From NCBI GenBank assembly GCA_017619655.1, contig JAFZRV010000001.1, positions 390,009-454,008 of the forward strand: 64,000 nucleotides of DNA, in the 5' to 3' direction. This document shows, piece after piece, positions 23,688-33,564 of the stretch; the stretch's first letter is position 1; the number at the start of each line of letters is the position of its first letter. A program made the position numbers and the translations under genes. The stretch comes from Bacteroidales bacterium. GTDB taxonomy: Bacteria > Bacteroidota > Bacteroidia > Bacteroidales > UBA932. The notes under the pieces are model-generated. The model saw only the letters and a program-made list of their open reading frames with translations, was not told the DNA's origin and did no database searches.

Positions 23688-25328
23688 ATGCGTTCCGCCC
23701 GACCCATATTGCTTTTATCGCTGATGCTGGCCTTTGCGCTGTTGAGCGCTTGTCAACGTCCCGCCCGGCTGGATAGTTCTACGCGTCATCTGCTCAGTGA
23801 ACTGGACGGCTATGTGGCGGCCCGGGAAGTCTATGTGGCCAAGAAACTAGACCAGATGGATGCGCTGCGAAAGCTCGTGGCGGCCACGTCTGACCCTGTC
23901 ATGCGTTTTGAGACGGAGATGAATGTAGCTTCGGAGTATTTCTCTTTCAGCTTTGATTCGACGCAGCATTATCTCAAGCATTGCCAGGAGTTGGCATTGA
24001 ACGAGTTGCGCGATCGCGACCGCTACAACCAGGCTTCCATCCGCCTGGGTCATCTCTACGCCAAAGCGGGCAGCTACATGGAAGCGAATAACCTGCTATA
24101 TCAGCAGATCGATACGACGCAGTTGTCAGAAGCCCTGATGACGGAGTACCTGCTGGCCCTGTATGATTTCAGCATGGACCTGGCGGGTAATTCCGGCATG
24201 GTAGAACGCCTTAATATTGCAAACGCAGCTTCCTTCCGTCCCGCCCTGTATGAAAGGATTCCCCGTGATTCTGAGTCCTGGCGCACCATCCTGCGGGACG
24301 ATCTCTTTTCACAGGGCCGCTACACCCAGGCTGACAGTGTCGGGCGTCTTCTGCTGGCTGGCACCCGTCCCGAAGAGCATGCCTATGCCATCTATGCATT
24401 TTACTTATCGGAGATCGCAGAACGGCAAGGCCGCCAGACCGACCGTATGGCTTGGCTGATCCGGTCGGCCGAGAGTGACATGATCAATGCCGTCAAAGAC
24501 TATGCTTCGCTGACGATGGTGGCACAGAATATCCTGCCGGCCGATGTAGATCGTTCCTTCCGGTATCTGCGCATCGCACAGGAAGATGCTTTGTTCTACA
24601 ACGCCAAACTCCGACCCTGGCAGATCTCCCGTTTTCTGATTGAAGTGCAGGATGCGTACGCGGCGCGTCAGATCCGCATGAAAAAATGGACAGACGCAAC
24701 CTCCATCCTGATGGCTGTCCTCGTCCTGGCACTTTCGGTGGTCAGCTGGTTCTATGTGTCCCGATCCCGGAAACTGACGGCGATGCAGAAGCAGCTAGAG
24801 TTAAGTAACGCTCGCCTGACTGCTGCCAATGCGGCGCTCAACGGCTTGAACGCGCAGATATCTGATGCCGACCGTGTCAAAGAGCAGTTCATCATTTCAT
24901 TTCTAGAGAGTTTCTCCAATCAGATTCATTTGTTCCGGAGCGAGGACAACCGCCTGCGCAACCTGGTGAAGCGGGGGAGGGCCGATCTGTTGCTCAAGGA
25001 TGCCGCTTTCTCCAAGCGCTCGGAGAAGGCTCGCGAAGAATTTTACCGCACATTCGATACGACATTCCTGGCCATGCATCCTTCTTTCGTGGAGCAGTTC
25101 AATGCCCTGCTGCAGGAAGATGCGCGGGTGTATCCGCCGCGCGGGCAACTCAATACGGAACTCCGGGTATTCGCCTTGATCCGGCTGGGTGTGGATGATT
25201 CTAAGCGGATTGCGTCCATGTTGGACTATTCCCTGAGCACCATCTATAATTATAAGGTCGCCGTTAAGAACAAGGCCCTCGGTGATCGTGACAGCTTTGA
25301 AGAACGCGTGAAACAGATCGGAAAGTAG
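23688..25328 (+). CDS. DUF6377 transmembrane regulator, probable controller of the adjacent PUL
   Basis: A 546-residue protein. An N-terminal signal or anchor (MRSARPILLLSLMLAFALLS, followed by AC) leads to an extracytoplasmic helical region of TPR type (about 40-330), one membrane segment (about 344-365, SILMAVLVLALSVVSWFYVS), a coiled coil (about 372-410) and a C-terminal part ending DSKRIASMLDYSLSTIYNYK, a LuxR-like helix-turn-helix. This matches DUF6377 proteins, which occur beside SusC/SusD loci in Bacteroidetes. A one-protein sensor-to-DNA pathway across the inner membrane is the likely mode. A terminator at 25372-25408 separates it from susC, so it is expressed apart from the operon it probably controls. 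Confidence 0.8.
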   Translation: MRSARPILLLSLMLAFALLSACQRPARLDSSTRHLLSELDGYVAAREVYVAKKLDQMDALRKLVAATSDPVMRFETEMNVASEYFSFSFDSTQHYLKHCQELALNELRDRDRYNQASIRLGHLYAKAGSYMEANNLLYQQIDTTQLSEALMTEYLLALYDFSMDLAGNSGMVERLNIANAASFRPALYERIPRDSESWRTILRDDLFSQGRYTQADSVGRLLLAGTRPEEHAYAIYAFYLSEIAERQGRQTDRMAWLIRSAESDMINAVKDYASLTMVAQNILPADVDRSFRYLRIAQEDALFYNAKLRPWQISRFLIEVQDAYAARQIRMKKWTDATSILMAVLVLALSVVSWFYVSRSRKLTAMQKQLELSNARLTAANAALNGLNAQISDADRVKEQFIISFLESFSNQIHLFRSEDNRLRNLVKRGRADLLLKDAAFSKRSEKAREEFYRTFDTTFLAMHPSFVEQFNALLQEDARVYPPRGQLNTELRVFALIRLGVDDSKRIASMLDYSLSTIYNYKVAVKNKALGDRDSFEERVKQIGK

Positions 25329-25371
25329 TACTATTTCGCTCCTTAAGCGCTACTTTTCATGCCCCATATAT

Positions 25372-25414
25372 GAAATCGAATCGGCTGAAAACCAGTTGAT
25401 TCGATTTCTTTTTT
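25372..25414 (+). terminator. Intrinsic terminator after the DUF6377 gene
   Basis: GAAATCGAATC (25372-25382) and GATTCGATTTC (25398-25408) are exact 11-base complements with further CTG/CAG pairing inside, followed by a run of T. It lies 43 bases after the stop codon. Confidence 0.8.
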
Positions 25415-25459
25415 CACTACTTTTTTATTCTTGCGCGTACCATGGCTTACATTTCTATC

Positions 25460-25467
25460 TATTTTTG
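25460..25467 (+). promoter_or_regulatory. Putative -7 element for the susC operon
   Basis: TATTTTTG matches TAnnTTTG and would give a leader of about 80 bases before the susC ATG at 25552. A TTG at 25431-25433 is 26 bases away, longer than usual, consistent with an activator-dependent promoter. Confidence 0.45.
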
Positions 25468-25551
25468 TATTGGCCAAGAGTCAAAACCATGATTTTAAAC
25501 AAATTTACTTTACATTTTTAATCAAAAACGCCCATTTAAACCTAAAAGCGT

Positions 25552-28500
25552 ATGAGAAAACTAGCTGCAATAATCCTTGCATTAGGATTGAGCCTGGCCG
25601 CTTTTGCGCAGAACATCACCGTCTCCGGTGTCGTTCTCGACGCTGCGCGCCAGCCGATTGTCGGCGCTTTCGTGGTCGAACAGGGTACCAGCAACGGTAC
25701 GTCCGCCAACCTGGATGGTGAATTCTCCCTCAAGGTGACGCCGGGCGCCGTTCTGGAGGTTTCCTGCATCGGCTATGTGACCCGTACGGTAACGGTCTCG
25801 AATGAACCGCGACTGGAGATCATCCTGGAAGATGATACCCAGATGCTGGATGAAACTGTCGTGGTCGGTTACGGTGTCCAGAAGAAGAGCGTCGTGACCG
25901 CTTCGATTTCCAAAGTCGACGGTGATGCCTTGAATAAGGTCCGCGCTTCGACCGTCAACGACGCCATCAAAGGTAAGGTCTCTGGTGTGCAGATCACGCA
26001 GGCTTCCGGCCAGCCCGGTTCCGGTTCCCAGATCAAGATCCGCGGTATCGGCTCCGTCAACAACTCCGATCCGCTTTATATCGTGGATGGTATGGCCGTG
26101 GACGGTGGTATCGATTACCTGAACCCCAACGACATTCAGTCTGTCGAGATTTTGAAGGATGCGGCTTCCGCAGCCATCTACGGTGCCCGTGCCGCCAACG
26201 GCGTGGTCCTGGTGACTACCCGCAACGGTGAGAAAGGCAAGGCATCCCTCACCTACAACGGCAGCTACGGCTGGCAGAATCCCTGGCGCAAGAAAGAAGT
26301 CCTCAATGCCACGGAATACATGGTGATCATGAACGAGGCCCGCATCAACGACGGCGGAGCCCCGCTCTATTCCGCTGCGGAGATCGCTGCAGCCGGTAAA
26401 GGCACCGACTGGCAGGATGAGACCTTTAATTATAACGCGCCCATCATGCAGCACCAGCTGTCGGTGAGCGGAGGTACCGACAGGGCGATGTATTTCGTCT
26501 CGCTCGGTTACTTCAAGCAGGACGGTATCGTTGGTGGCAATTATGGCAAGTCCAACTACGACCGCCTTTCCGTCCGCTCCAACAATACCTATATTCCTTT
26601 CGAGTCGAAGGAGCGCAATTTCCTCAACAAGCTGACCTTGACGGCCAACATTGCGTATTCCAACATCAATTCGACGGGTATCACGACGAACTCCGAGTTC
26701 GGTTCCGTGCTGGGTTCCGCCGTCGGTTTCAACCCCTCGATTCCTGTGTTTGCCTCCGAGGCTGAAGCAGCCCGCATCCTGGCCGAGCATCCGACGGCCA
26801 TTGTCGCCGCCGACGGCCGTGTGTATTCGCTTCCTCCGACGGGTTATCAGGAACTCACCAACCCGGTGGCCAACCTCGACACCCCGTCGAACACCTATTA
26901 CAAGACCCATAAGATCGTGGCCAACTTCGCTGCGGAACTCGATATTATTCCCGGCCTCAAGTTCAAGACCAGCTTCGGTACCGACCTGGCCTTCTGGCGC
27001 AACCGTGGCTATGGCTTCGAGCAGTACAAGAGCTCGATGAACCAGACGCTGACCAGCTGGGTGAACATGGGTATGAACGAAGGACTTCGCTGGCAGGTGG
27101 AGAATTACTTCTCTTACAACCGTCAGTTCGGCAAGCACTCCATCGCTGCCGTGCTCGGCCAGTCCGCGATGAGCTACTCCTATATTTATGTGTCGGGCAC
27201 CGACTACAATCTCAAGGAGACCAATCCGGCCATGGCCTATATTGATTCGGCCATCGGCAGTACGGATGACGAACGTACGAGCGGCGGCACCGGCGGTTAT
27301 GACCACCAGCGCCTGGCTTCGTATTTCTTCCGCTTCGACTACAATTTCGACGAGCGCTACATGCTCGAGTTCACGATCCGCCGCGACGGTTCCTCGCGCT
27401 TCGGCCCGGGCCACAAGTGGGCGACGTTCCCCGCTGTTTCCGCCGGTTGGAACATGACCAACGAACCTTGGTTCCGCGAAGGCCGTCCCGAGTGGATCAA
27501 CCAGCTCAAGCTCCGCGCCAGCTGGGGTCGCAACGGTAACGAGAACATCGGTAACTTCCGCTATGCTTCGCTGATGGACACCGGCCAGGAGTATTACTTC
27601 GGCCTCGGATCCGCTCCCTATGGCGAGATGTATTCGGGTGCATCTCCGGCCGCACTGGCCAACCCGACCATTCGCTGGGAGGAATCCGAGCAGGTTGACG
27701 TCGGTTTCGATGCGCGTCTGTTCGGCGATCGCCTGAGCTTTGGCTATGACTTCTACAACAAACGGACGAAAGGTATGCTCATGGACAAGCCGATTCCGGC
27801 TTATGTGGGCCAGGGCGCACCGATGTCCAACCTCGGTGACATGCGCAACTGGGGACACGAATTTGAGATCAGCTGGCAGCACCAGGTAGGGGATTTCCAC
27901 TACTCGGTCAGTGCTAATGCGTCCCTGCTCCGCAACCGTCTGATCAACCTCGGTAACGAATCCGGAGAGGCTGTGTACCAGAGCAACGGCGCTTCCGGCA
28001 TTGGTGACTACGTGAAAGGTTCCAACGGCATGGTCTGGCCGTATTTCTACGGTATGAAGACCAACGGCCTCTTCCAGAACTGGGCGGAGGTCGAAAGCTA
28101 CAGGGACCGCGACGGCAACCTGATGCAGCCCAACGCCCAGCCGGGTGACGTACGCTTCGTCGATGTCAACGGCGATGGCTATGTGAACGACGATGACCGT
28201 ACGATGATCGGCAAGGGTATGCCTGATTGGACCGCCGGCCTGACGATGTCCGCCGACTGGAAGGGTATCGACCTGACCCTGTTCTTCCAGGGCTCCTTCG
28301 GCAACGATGTCTTCGACTACTGCATGCGTGGTGATATTCCGGCCCAAAACCGTCCGGGTTGGGTGCTCGATCGCTGGATCGGCGAAGGCACTTCCAACAG
28401 AATCCCGCGCATGACCAATGCGAACCCGAATCAGAACTGGCGTTCTTCCGACCTGTGGGTCAAGGACGGATCCTTTGTCCGCCTGAAGACCGCCCAGCTC

Positions 28501-28707
28501 GGCTATACCTTCCCCGCTAAGTGGATGAAGATCGTCTTCATCAAGAACTTCCGCGTGTATGTGGCCGGTGAAAACCTCCTGACCTTCACGAAGTACGAAG
28601 GTTTCGACCCGGAAATGGCATCCGACGGTTATACGACTATCGGCGTGGACCGCGGCATTTATCCTCAGTCCCGCACCATCACCCTCGGCGCTTCCATCAC
28701 CTTCTAA
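25552..28707 (+). CDS. SusC-family TonB-dependent receptor
   Basis: A 1051-residue outer-membrane importer. It has a signal peptide (to about AAFAQ, residue 20), a CarboxypepD_reg-like domain (about 22-98, ITVSGVVLDAARQPIVGAFV), a TonB box (ETVVVGYG near 103), a plug domain (about 115-220, IKIRGIGSVNNSDPLYIVDG) and a 22-strand barrel ending ...LGASITF with an aromatic C-terminal residue. SusC proteins import oligosaccharides with the SusD lid using TonB and the proton motive force. It opens the operon 25552-37383, which also encodes GH16 and GH3 enzymes, so beta-glucan oligosaccharides are the inferred substrate. Confidence 0.95.
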   Translation: MRKLAAIILALGLSLAAFAQNITVSGVVLDAARQPIVGAFVVEQGTSNGTSANLDGEFSLKVTPGAVLEVSCIGYVTRTVTVSNEPRLEIILEDDTQMLDETVVVGYGVQKKSVVTASISKVDGDALNKVRASTVNDAIKGKVSGVQITQASGQPGSGSQIKIRGIGSVNNSDPLYIVDGMAVDGGIDYLNPNDIQSVEILKDAASAAIYGARAANGVVLVTTRNGEKGKASLTYNGSYGWQNPWRKKEVLNATEYMVIMNEARINDGGAPLYSAAEIAAAGKGTDWQDETFNYNAPIMQHQLSVSGGTDRAMYFVSLGYFKQDGIVGGNYGKSNYDRLSVRSNNTYIPFESKERNFLNKLTLTANIAYSNINSTGITTNSEFGSVLGSAVGFNPSIPVFASEAEAARILAEHPTAIVAADGRVYSLPPTGYQELTNPVANLDTPSNTYYKTHKIVANFAAELDIIPGLKFKTSFGTDLAFWRNRGYGFEQYKSSMNQTLTSWVNMGMNEGLRWQVENYFSYNRQFGKHSIAAVLGQSAMSYSYIYVSGTDYNLKETNPAMAYIDSAIGSTDDERTSGGTGGYDHQRLASYFFRFDYNFDERYMLEFTIRRDGSSRFGPGHKWATFPAVSAGWNMTNEPWFREGRPEWINQLKLRASWGRNGNENIGNFRYASLMDTGQEYYFGLGSAPYGEMYSGASPAALANPTIRWEESEQVDVGFDARLFGDRLSFGYDFYNKRTKGMLMDKPIPAYVGQGAPMSNLGDMRNWGHEFEISWQHQVGDFHYSVSANASLLRNRLINLGNESGEAVYQSNGASGIGDYVKGSNGMVWPYFYGMKTNGLFQNWAEVESYRDRDGNLMQPNAQPGDVRFVDVNGDGYVNDDDRTMIGKGMPDWTAGLTMSADWKGIDLTLFFQGSFGNDVFDYCMRGDIPAQNRPGWVLDRWIGEGTSNRIPRMTNANPNQNWRSSDLWVKDGSFVRLKTAQLGYTFPAKWMKIVFIKNFRVYVAGENLLTFTKYEGFDPEMASDGYTTIGVDRGIYPQSRTITLGASITF

Positions 28708-28725
28708 TCAATATTGCAGACGATT

Positions 28726-30279
28726 ATGAAACTCTATAGATTAATAGCAGTTCTCGCTTTCGCCGGCCTGGTGCTGACCAGCTGCGGTGAGGAATTCCTT
28801 ACGTCCCACACGACCCATCAGGGCGCTGCCGGTGCGGAAGCTACGGAAAGTGCGATCCTGTCCTACTTGACGGCTACTTATCAGCCGCTGCTGATGGACT
28901 CTTACGCAAACTACAACTACAACCATATCCTGCTGCTCTCCGACCTCCGCTCCGATGATATCTACAAAGGTGGCGGCGACGCCGGCGACCAGTCCTGGAT
29001 GTACCATATGTCCCTCTTCCAGATTCCCGCCTCGGAGAGTCCGACCGGCATCTGGAGCCTCTACTACACGGCGATCGCACGTGCCAACAATACGCTGATG
29101 GCCATCGACAACGCCGTCGGTTTTGACAGTGACGCCGCCAAGCGCAAGCTGGCCGGTTACAAAGCCGAGGCCCTGTTCCTGCGTGCCTATTATCTCCACC
29201 ACCTGTGGAAACTCTACGGCAACATTCCTTTCTTCACCGAACCGCTTGAAGATCCGTTCATGTCTCCGCAGAAGAGCGCCGATCAGATCTACAGCGACAT
29301 CATGGCTGACATCGCCGAAGCTGAGCGGGCTGCCGCTGAAGCGGGCGACGAATTCCCGATGTACACCAATGGCACCATGAAGCAGGCGCGGGCCAACCTG
29401 GCTGCCCTCTACATGCTGAAGGCCCGTGTTGTGATGTACCAGAACGACCAGTCCAAATACGGTGAAGTGGCTTCCAACATGGCTGCCATCATCTCCAGCG
29501 GCCGCTACGGCCTTATCGCTTACGATGCTCTCTGGACGGGTGCTGATGAGAACGACTTTACGCCGGAATCCATCTTCGAGAGTAACCAGATCTCCGATGG
29601 TAAGCGTGACTGGGGCAGCGCCTGGACCGGCTGCGGCACTAACCTGCCGGCCTATATCTCGCCGAACGAACTCTCCGACCCCGTGTTCTGCGGTGGCTGG
29701 GCCTTTGGTCCGGTGCGTCAGGCTACCTGGGACATGTATGAACCGGGTGACGTGCGCCGCGAAGCTTCCATCAACAAATTCGCTGACGGTACCTATGGTC
29801 CGCGTTTCCAGAACACAGGCCTCTTCCAGAAGAAGTATGCCGCCCGTACAGCGCTCCGCTCGCCGATCGGCACCGTGGACCTCAACTATCCGAACAACCT
29901 GATCCTCTTCCGCTATGCGGAGACCCTGCTCAACTATGCCGAGCTCGTTGGCCTTCAGGGCAACGCTCCGGTCGGCGGCGTGTCCGCCCAGGACTGCCTC
30001 GACCAGATCCGCACCCGTGCCGGCTTGGGTTCCATCCCCTTGACCTGGGAGAACCTCAAGTCGGAACGCCGCAAAGAGTTCGTGGGTGAAGGCATGCGCT
30101 TCTGGGACCTCATCCGCTGGGGTGACGCAGCAAGCGTGCTGACTGAAAACGATGTCACTTTCCAGAGTGTCCGCACTTTCAACCCGAGCAAGGACAAATA
30201 CCTCCCGATCCCGCAGAGCGAAATGAGCCGTACTGCCGGCACCGGTGAGTTCGAACTTCACCAGAATCCTGGTTATTAA
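28726..30279 (+). CDS. SusD/RagB-family nutrient-binding lipoprotein
   Basis: A 517-residue surface lipoprotein. The signal ends LVLTSC (Cys about residue 20), followed by GEEF. The SusD fold is shown by the early SusD-like N-terminal region, the TPR-like helices around residue 140 (YKAEALFLRAYYLHHLWKLY), and the RagB C-terminal part with LLNYAELVGLQ, LKSERRKEFVGEGMRFWDLI and the final FELHQNPGY, typical of the family. It forms the lid over SusC and captures glycan. I use ATG 28726 (MKLYRLIAVL), not the TTG four codons upstream. It follows susC by 18 bases. Confidence 0.95.
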   Translation: MKLYRLIAVLAFAGLVLTSCGEEFLTSHTTHQGAAGAEATESAILSYLTATYQPLLMDSYANYNYNHILLLSDLRSDDIYKGGGDAGDQSWMYHMSLFQIPASESPTGIWSLYYTAIARANNTLMAIDNAVGFDSDAAKRKLAGYKAEALFLRAYYLHHLWKLYGNIPFFTEPLEDPFMSPQKSADQIYSDIMADIAEAERAAAEAGDEFPMYTNGTMKQARANLAALYMLKARVVMYQNDQSKYGEVASNMAAIISSGRYGLIAYDALWTGADENDFTPESIFESNQISDGKRDWGSAWTGCGTNLPAYISPNELSDPVFCGGWAFGPVRQATWDMYEPGDVRREASINKFADGTYGPRFQNTGLFQKKYAARTALRSPIGTVDLNYPNNLILFRYAETLLNYAELVGLQGNAPVGGVSAQDCLDQIRTRAGLGSIPLTWENLKSERRKEFVGEGMRFWDLIRWGDAASVLTENDVTFQSVRTFNPSKDKYLPIPQSEMSRTAGTGEFELHQNPGY

Positions 30280-30292
30280 TGGTTAATCCTCA

Positions 30293-32200
30293 ATGACTAT
30301 CAAGATGAAAAGCATATTCAAAGTCAGTTTGCTCCTGTTCGTCTCGGTCGCGCTTCTCTTTGCTTGCGCACCGCTGGACAAGGATGACTACAAGCTCGGC
30401 GATCCCGTCAGCGAGAGTCAGCTCTCCTTTACGTCTTCGCCTTCTGCTGTTACGCCGAACATCATTATTCTGAAGAACACGTCCTCCACGACCGGTGTGG
30501 CCTTGTGGGACTTGGGCAACGGCTCAACCGCCAAGGGTGATGAGGTCAGCGTAGCTTATCCCTTCAAGGGCGAATATACGGTTGCGATGTCGCTCTATAC
30601 GCCGGGTGGCAGCGCCACGATCTCGAAGGTAATCAGTATCGAAAACGATGATTACGGCTTGCTCGACACGCCGGGCTTCAATGCCCTGACAGGTGGCGCA
30701 GAGGCCACCGAAGGCAAGACCTGGGTCTTTGCACGCTATACCCGCGGCCACTTCGGTGTCGGCGACATCAATGCTGCGCCCGAGGTGAACGGTCCGGCCT
30801 GGTGGCAGTGCGATCCCAACGGAAAAGAGGGCTGCTCGCTCTATGAAAACGAGTACACCTTCATCCAGCGGGGCACGAAGCTCATCTGGGAGAATCAGGG
30901 TTACATCTACACCAACGAGAACGGTATGAACCATCTCGGTATCCCCGGTACGGCCAATCCGATTGTCGGCGACTTCGACGTGCCTTATACGCCTGCCGAT
31001 AACCTGACCTTCTCGCTCGACGAGGACAACATGACGCTGACGCTCGGCGGTAATGCCTTCCTGGGCTTCTATACCGGCGTGAGCGTGTATCATATCATCC
31101 GTCTGACCGAACACGAGCTTTATGTCTGGTGCGGCAGTGAGGCCGAACCCGGCAATGCCTGGTATTTCATCTTCGTCCCTAAAGACGAGCTGAAGGAACC
31201 CGATCCGGAACCGGTCATCCCGCCGGATCCGAAACCCGAACCGGAAGAGGCTTGGTTCCGTCCGAACGCGGAGACCAACCTGCTCCGTACCACGTTCGAC
31301 TATGAACACTGGTTCAGCGGCGCTGACTGGGGCGGTGGTCTGGAACCGGGTATCTCCATCAAAAACAACATCACCATCGTCGTGCCCGAGGGCATCGGTG
31401 GCGGTGAATGGATGGGCCAGTTCAAGATCCGCACCCATATCCCGGCTGGGGCCCGCGAACGCTTCGACTTCAGCTGCTCCATAGCGGCTACGAATCCGGG
31501 CACTGCGACGGTCAAGATGACGGCGGATGACGATCCGGCCGACGATGAGTTCTTCTACAACGGCAATGTGGCCGTCGATGGCGTCACGCTCTTCGAATCG
31601 GCCGACCACATGCTCAACAAGGATACGGAAAGCGTCCTGCTGGTCTTCGACTTCGGCCGTTTCCCGGCCGGGACGGTGATCACCCTGTCCGACCTGTGCC
31701 TCCAGAAGCATATTCCGCTCAGCGACAAGCCTGAGGTGGTGAACCTGTGGCCTGCCGCTGCCGTGACCACGACCCAGTGGTTCAGCGGTCCTGACTGGTC
31801 GGGTGGCCTGACTGCCGATTTCAAGATGCTCGAAGGCAACGGCTTCGAACTTACGGTTCCTGACGGTGTCGGTGGCAGTGAGTGGATGGGCCAGTTTGCC
31901 CTGCATACCGATATCCAGTTGCTGGCATCCCACGAATACGAGTTCATCTGCACGGTTACGGCCACCACTGCCTCGCAGTTCACGATGAAACTGACGAACG
32001 ATCCGGAAGATGACAGCAAGGTCTGCTTCTACGACAATGCCCTCAATATGAAGGATGGTACGGTGACGATCCGCAAGGTCGCGGTCAAACCCGCGTCTGC
32101 AGATGCCGAAGCGGCCATGCTGATCTTCGACTTCGGCCGTACGCCGGCCGGCACGAAGATTGTCGTGACGGACATCGTGCTTCAGGAGTACATTCAGTAA
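30293..32200 (+). CDS. Surface glycan-binding lipoprotein: PKD-like domain plus two duplicated C-terminal modules
   Basis: A 635-residue lipoprotein (lipobox LLFAC, Cys about residue 25, then APLDKDDYK, an acidic stretch like the Bacteroidetes surface-export signal). A PKD-like domain (about 50-115, GVALWDLGNGSTAKGDEVSV) precedes a middle domain (about 120-300, WVFARYTRGHFGVGDINAAP) seen in beta-glucan SGBPs, a Pro-rich linker (about 303-322), and two homologous modules of about 145 residues (331-480 and 490-635). Each module contains a W.FSG.DW.GGL motif, EWMGQF, and ends FDFGR.PAGT. These read as carbohydrate-binding modules of a beta-sandwich type. Expected role: holding glycan for SusCD. 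An internal ATG (MKSIFK, 30305) is an alternative start. Confidence 0.8.
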   Translation: MTIKMKSIFKVSLLLFVSVALLFACAPLDKDDYKLGDPVSESQLSFTSSPSAVTPNIIILKNTSSTTGVALWDLGNGSTAKGDEVSVAYPFKGEYTVAMSLYTPGGSATISKVISIENDDYGLLDTPGFNALTGGAEATEGKTWVFARYTRGHFGVGDINAAPEVNGPAWWQCDPNGKEGCSLYENEYTFIQRGTKLIWENQGYIYTNENGMNHLGIPGTANPIVGDFDVPYTPADNLTFSLDEDNMTLTLGGNAFLGFYTGVSVYHIIRLTEHELYVWCGSEAEPGNAWYFIFVPKDELKEPDPEPVIPPDPKPEPEEAWFRPNAETNLLRTTFDYEHWFSGADWGGGLEPGISIKNNITIVVPEGIGGGEWMGQFKIRTHIPAGARERFDFSCSIAATNPGTATVKMTADDDPADDEFFYNGNVAVDGVTLFESADHMLNKDTESVLLVFDFGRFPAGTVITLSDLCLQKHIPLSDKPEVVNLWPAAAVTTTQWFSGPDWSGGLTADFKMLEGNGFELTVPDGVGGSEWMGQFALHTDIQLLASHEYEFICTVTATTASQFTMKLTNDPEDDSKVCFYDNALNMKDGTVTIRKVAVKPASADAEAAMLIFDFGRTPAGTKIVVTDIVLQEYIQ

Positions 32201-33558
32201 TGAACAGGATGCTGCACATACTGACACTTCTTTTTCTGCTGGTTTCCTGCAATCCGGTTCCGACCCCGGAACCGGAGCGGGAACCGGAGATCACCTTTTC
32301 GTCGAATGAGCTGATATTGAGTCCCGAAGGGGGCGAGGCCTCGCTCAAGGTGAATGCTTCCACGAGCTGGAGCATTGCTACGGACGGACAAAACTGGTAC
32401 GCTCTGGTTTCCGCACCGCAGGTCTATGCGGGAGAAAGCATCCTGAAAGTATCCGCGGAGCCCAACTATACGACGGCGCCCCGTACGGCGACCCTTCGCT
32501 TTACGAGCGGCAACAAGACCGTCAGTCTCAAACTGTCGCAGGCATTCTTCGTCCCGGAACTGACTTTTTCACAGAGCACAGTGACGGGCGAGGGCGCGGG
32601 CGGCACGGTGACCGTGACGACGCACGCCAACGCCAGCTGGACGGTAGACGAAGCTGATCTGGACTACTGGTTTTCGATCAGCCCGAGGACCGTTGGCCGG
32701 GGCGATGGGGAACTGAAAGTGACGTTCAACAAAAGCTATTCTGCGCAGCCGCGTTCACAGCAAGTCCATTTCCGCAGCGGTGAGCATGAGAAGATCCTGA
32801 CTGTCACGCAGAAAGAGGGTACGCCTGTTCCTTCTGGCGCCTATGTGCCCGAAGGCTATGAACTCGTGTGGCAGGATGGCTTTTCCGAGGCTTCTTCGGC
32901 CCTGATCGACAAGTGGCGCTACGAAGACTGGGCACCCGGCCGTGTGAATCATGAGTTGCAGCGCTATGTGCCGGATGACCGGCGTACGTCCTACACGCAG
33001 GACGGCGCTTTGCACATCGTGGCCCGCAAGGACGGGAACCAGGTGATTTCCGCGCGTATGAACAGCCGTGAATCATGGCTGTACGGCTATTTTGAAGCCG
33101 CCATCTGGCTGCCGAAAGGCAAGGGCACCTGGCCGGCGTTCTGGATGATGCCGGACGATTTTTCGAAAGGCTGGCCGGCCTGCGGTGAGATCGACATCAT
33201 GGAAGAGGTCGGCGTGGATGCGAACATCACTTCTTCTTCCATCCACTGCGAGACGTACAACCATGTGAAGAACACCCAGAAGACAGCATCCCGCACGATT
33301 CCGGGTGCAGAAAACGAGTATCACGTGTACGCCCTCGAATGGACGAAAGATTATATCAAGACTTATGTGGATGGCGTGCTGCTGCTGGAATTCCGCAACG
33401 ACAAGGCGGGGCGGGACAGCACATGGCCGTTCAACAAGAAATTTTACCTCATCCTGAACCTGGCCTGGGGCGGTGACTGGGGCGGCTATGCCGGTGTGGA
33501 TGAAAGCGCGCTCCCTTGTACGATGAAGGTGGATTATGTACGTGTTTACAAAAAGTAA
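32200..33558 (+). CDS. GH16 endo-beta-glucanase lipoprotein with two BACON-like domains
   Basis: A 452-residue lipoprotein (lipobox LLVSC, Cys about residue 17, followed by a Pro/Glu-rich acidic linker typical of surface-exported Bacteroidetes lipoproteins). Two BACON-type domains occupy about 30-115 and 118-205; each has a T..A.SW-like core (NASTSWSIATD, HANASWTVDEA). The GH16 catalytic domain (about 215-452) contains the signature GEIDIMEEV near residue 330, with the E-x-D-x-x-E nucleophile, Asp and acid/base, then WPAFWMMP and NLAWGGDWGG. GH16 enzymes of this kind cut beta-1,3 or mixed beta-1,3/1,4-glucan internally; which one is not decided by sequence. It overlaps the preceding stop by one base. 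Confidence 0.92.
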   Translation: MNRMLHILTLLFLLVSCNPVPTPEPEREPEITFSSNELILSPEGGEASLKVNASTSWSIATDGQNWYALVSAPQVYAGESILKVSAEPNYTTAPRTATLRFTSGNKTVSLKLSQAFFVPELTFSQSTVTGEGAGGTVTVTTHANASWTVDEADLDYWFSISPRTVGRGDGELKVTFNKSYSAQPRSQQVHFRSGEHEKILTVTQKEGTPVPSGAYVPEGYELVWQDGFSEASSALIDKWRYEDWAPGRVNHELQRYVPDDRRTSYTQDGALHIVARKDGNQVISARMNSRESWLYGYFEAAIWLPKGKGTWPAFWMMPDDFSKGWPACGEIDIMEEVGVDANITSSSIHCETYNHVKNTQKTASRTIPGAENEYHVYALEWTKDYIKTYVDGVLLLEFRNDKAGRDSTWPFNKKFYLILNLAWGGDWGGYAGVDESALPCTMKVDYVRVYKK

Positions 33559-33564
33559 GGAAAG

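Noticed and set aside
25582-28347. A 921-codon open frame on the minus strand inside susC
   Set aside because: susC is unmistakable in the plus frame; the antisense frame has no recognisable domain.
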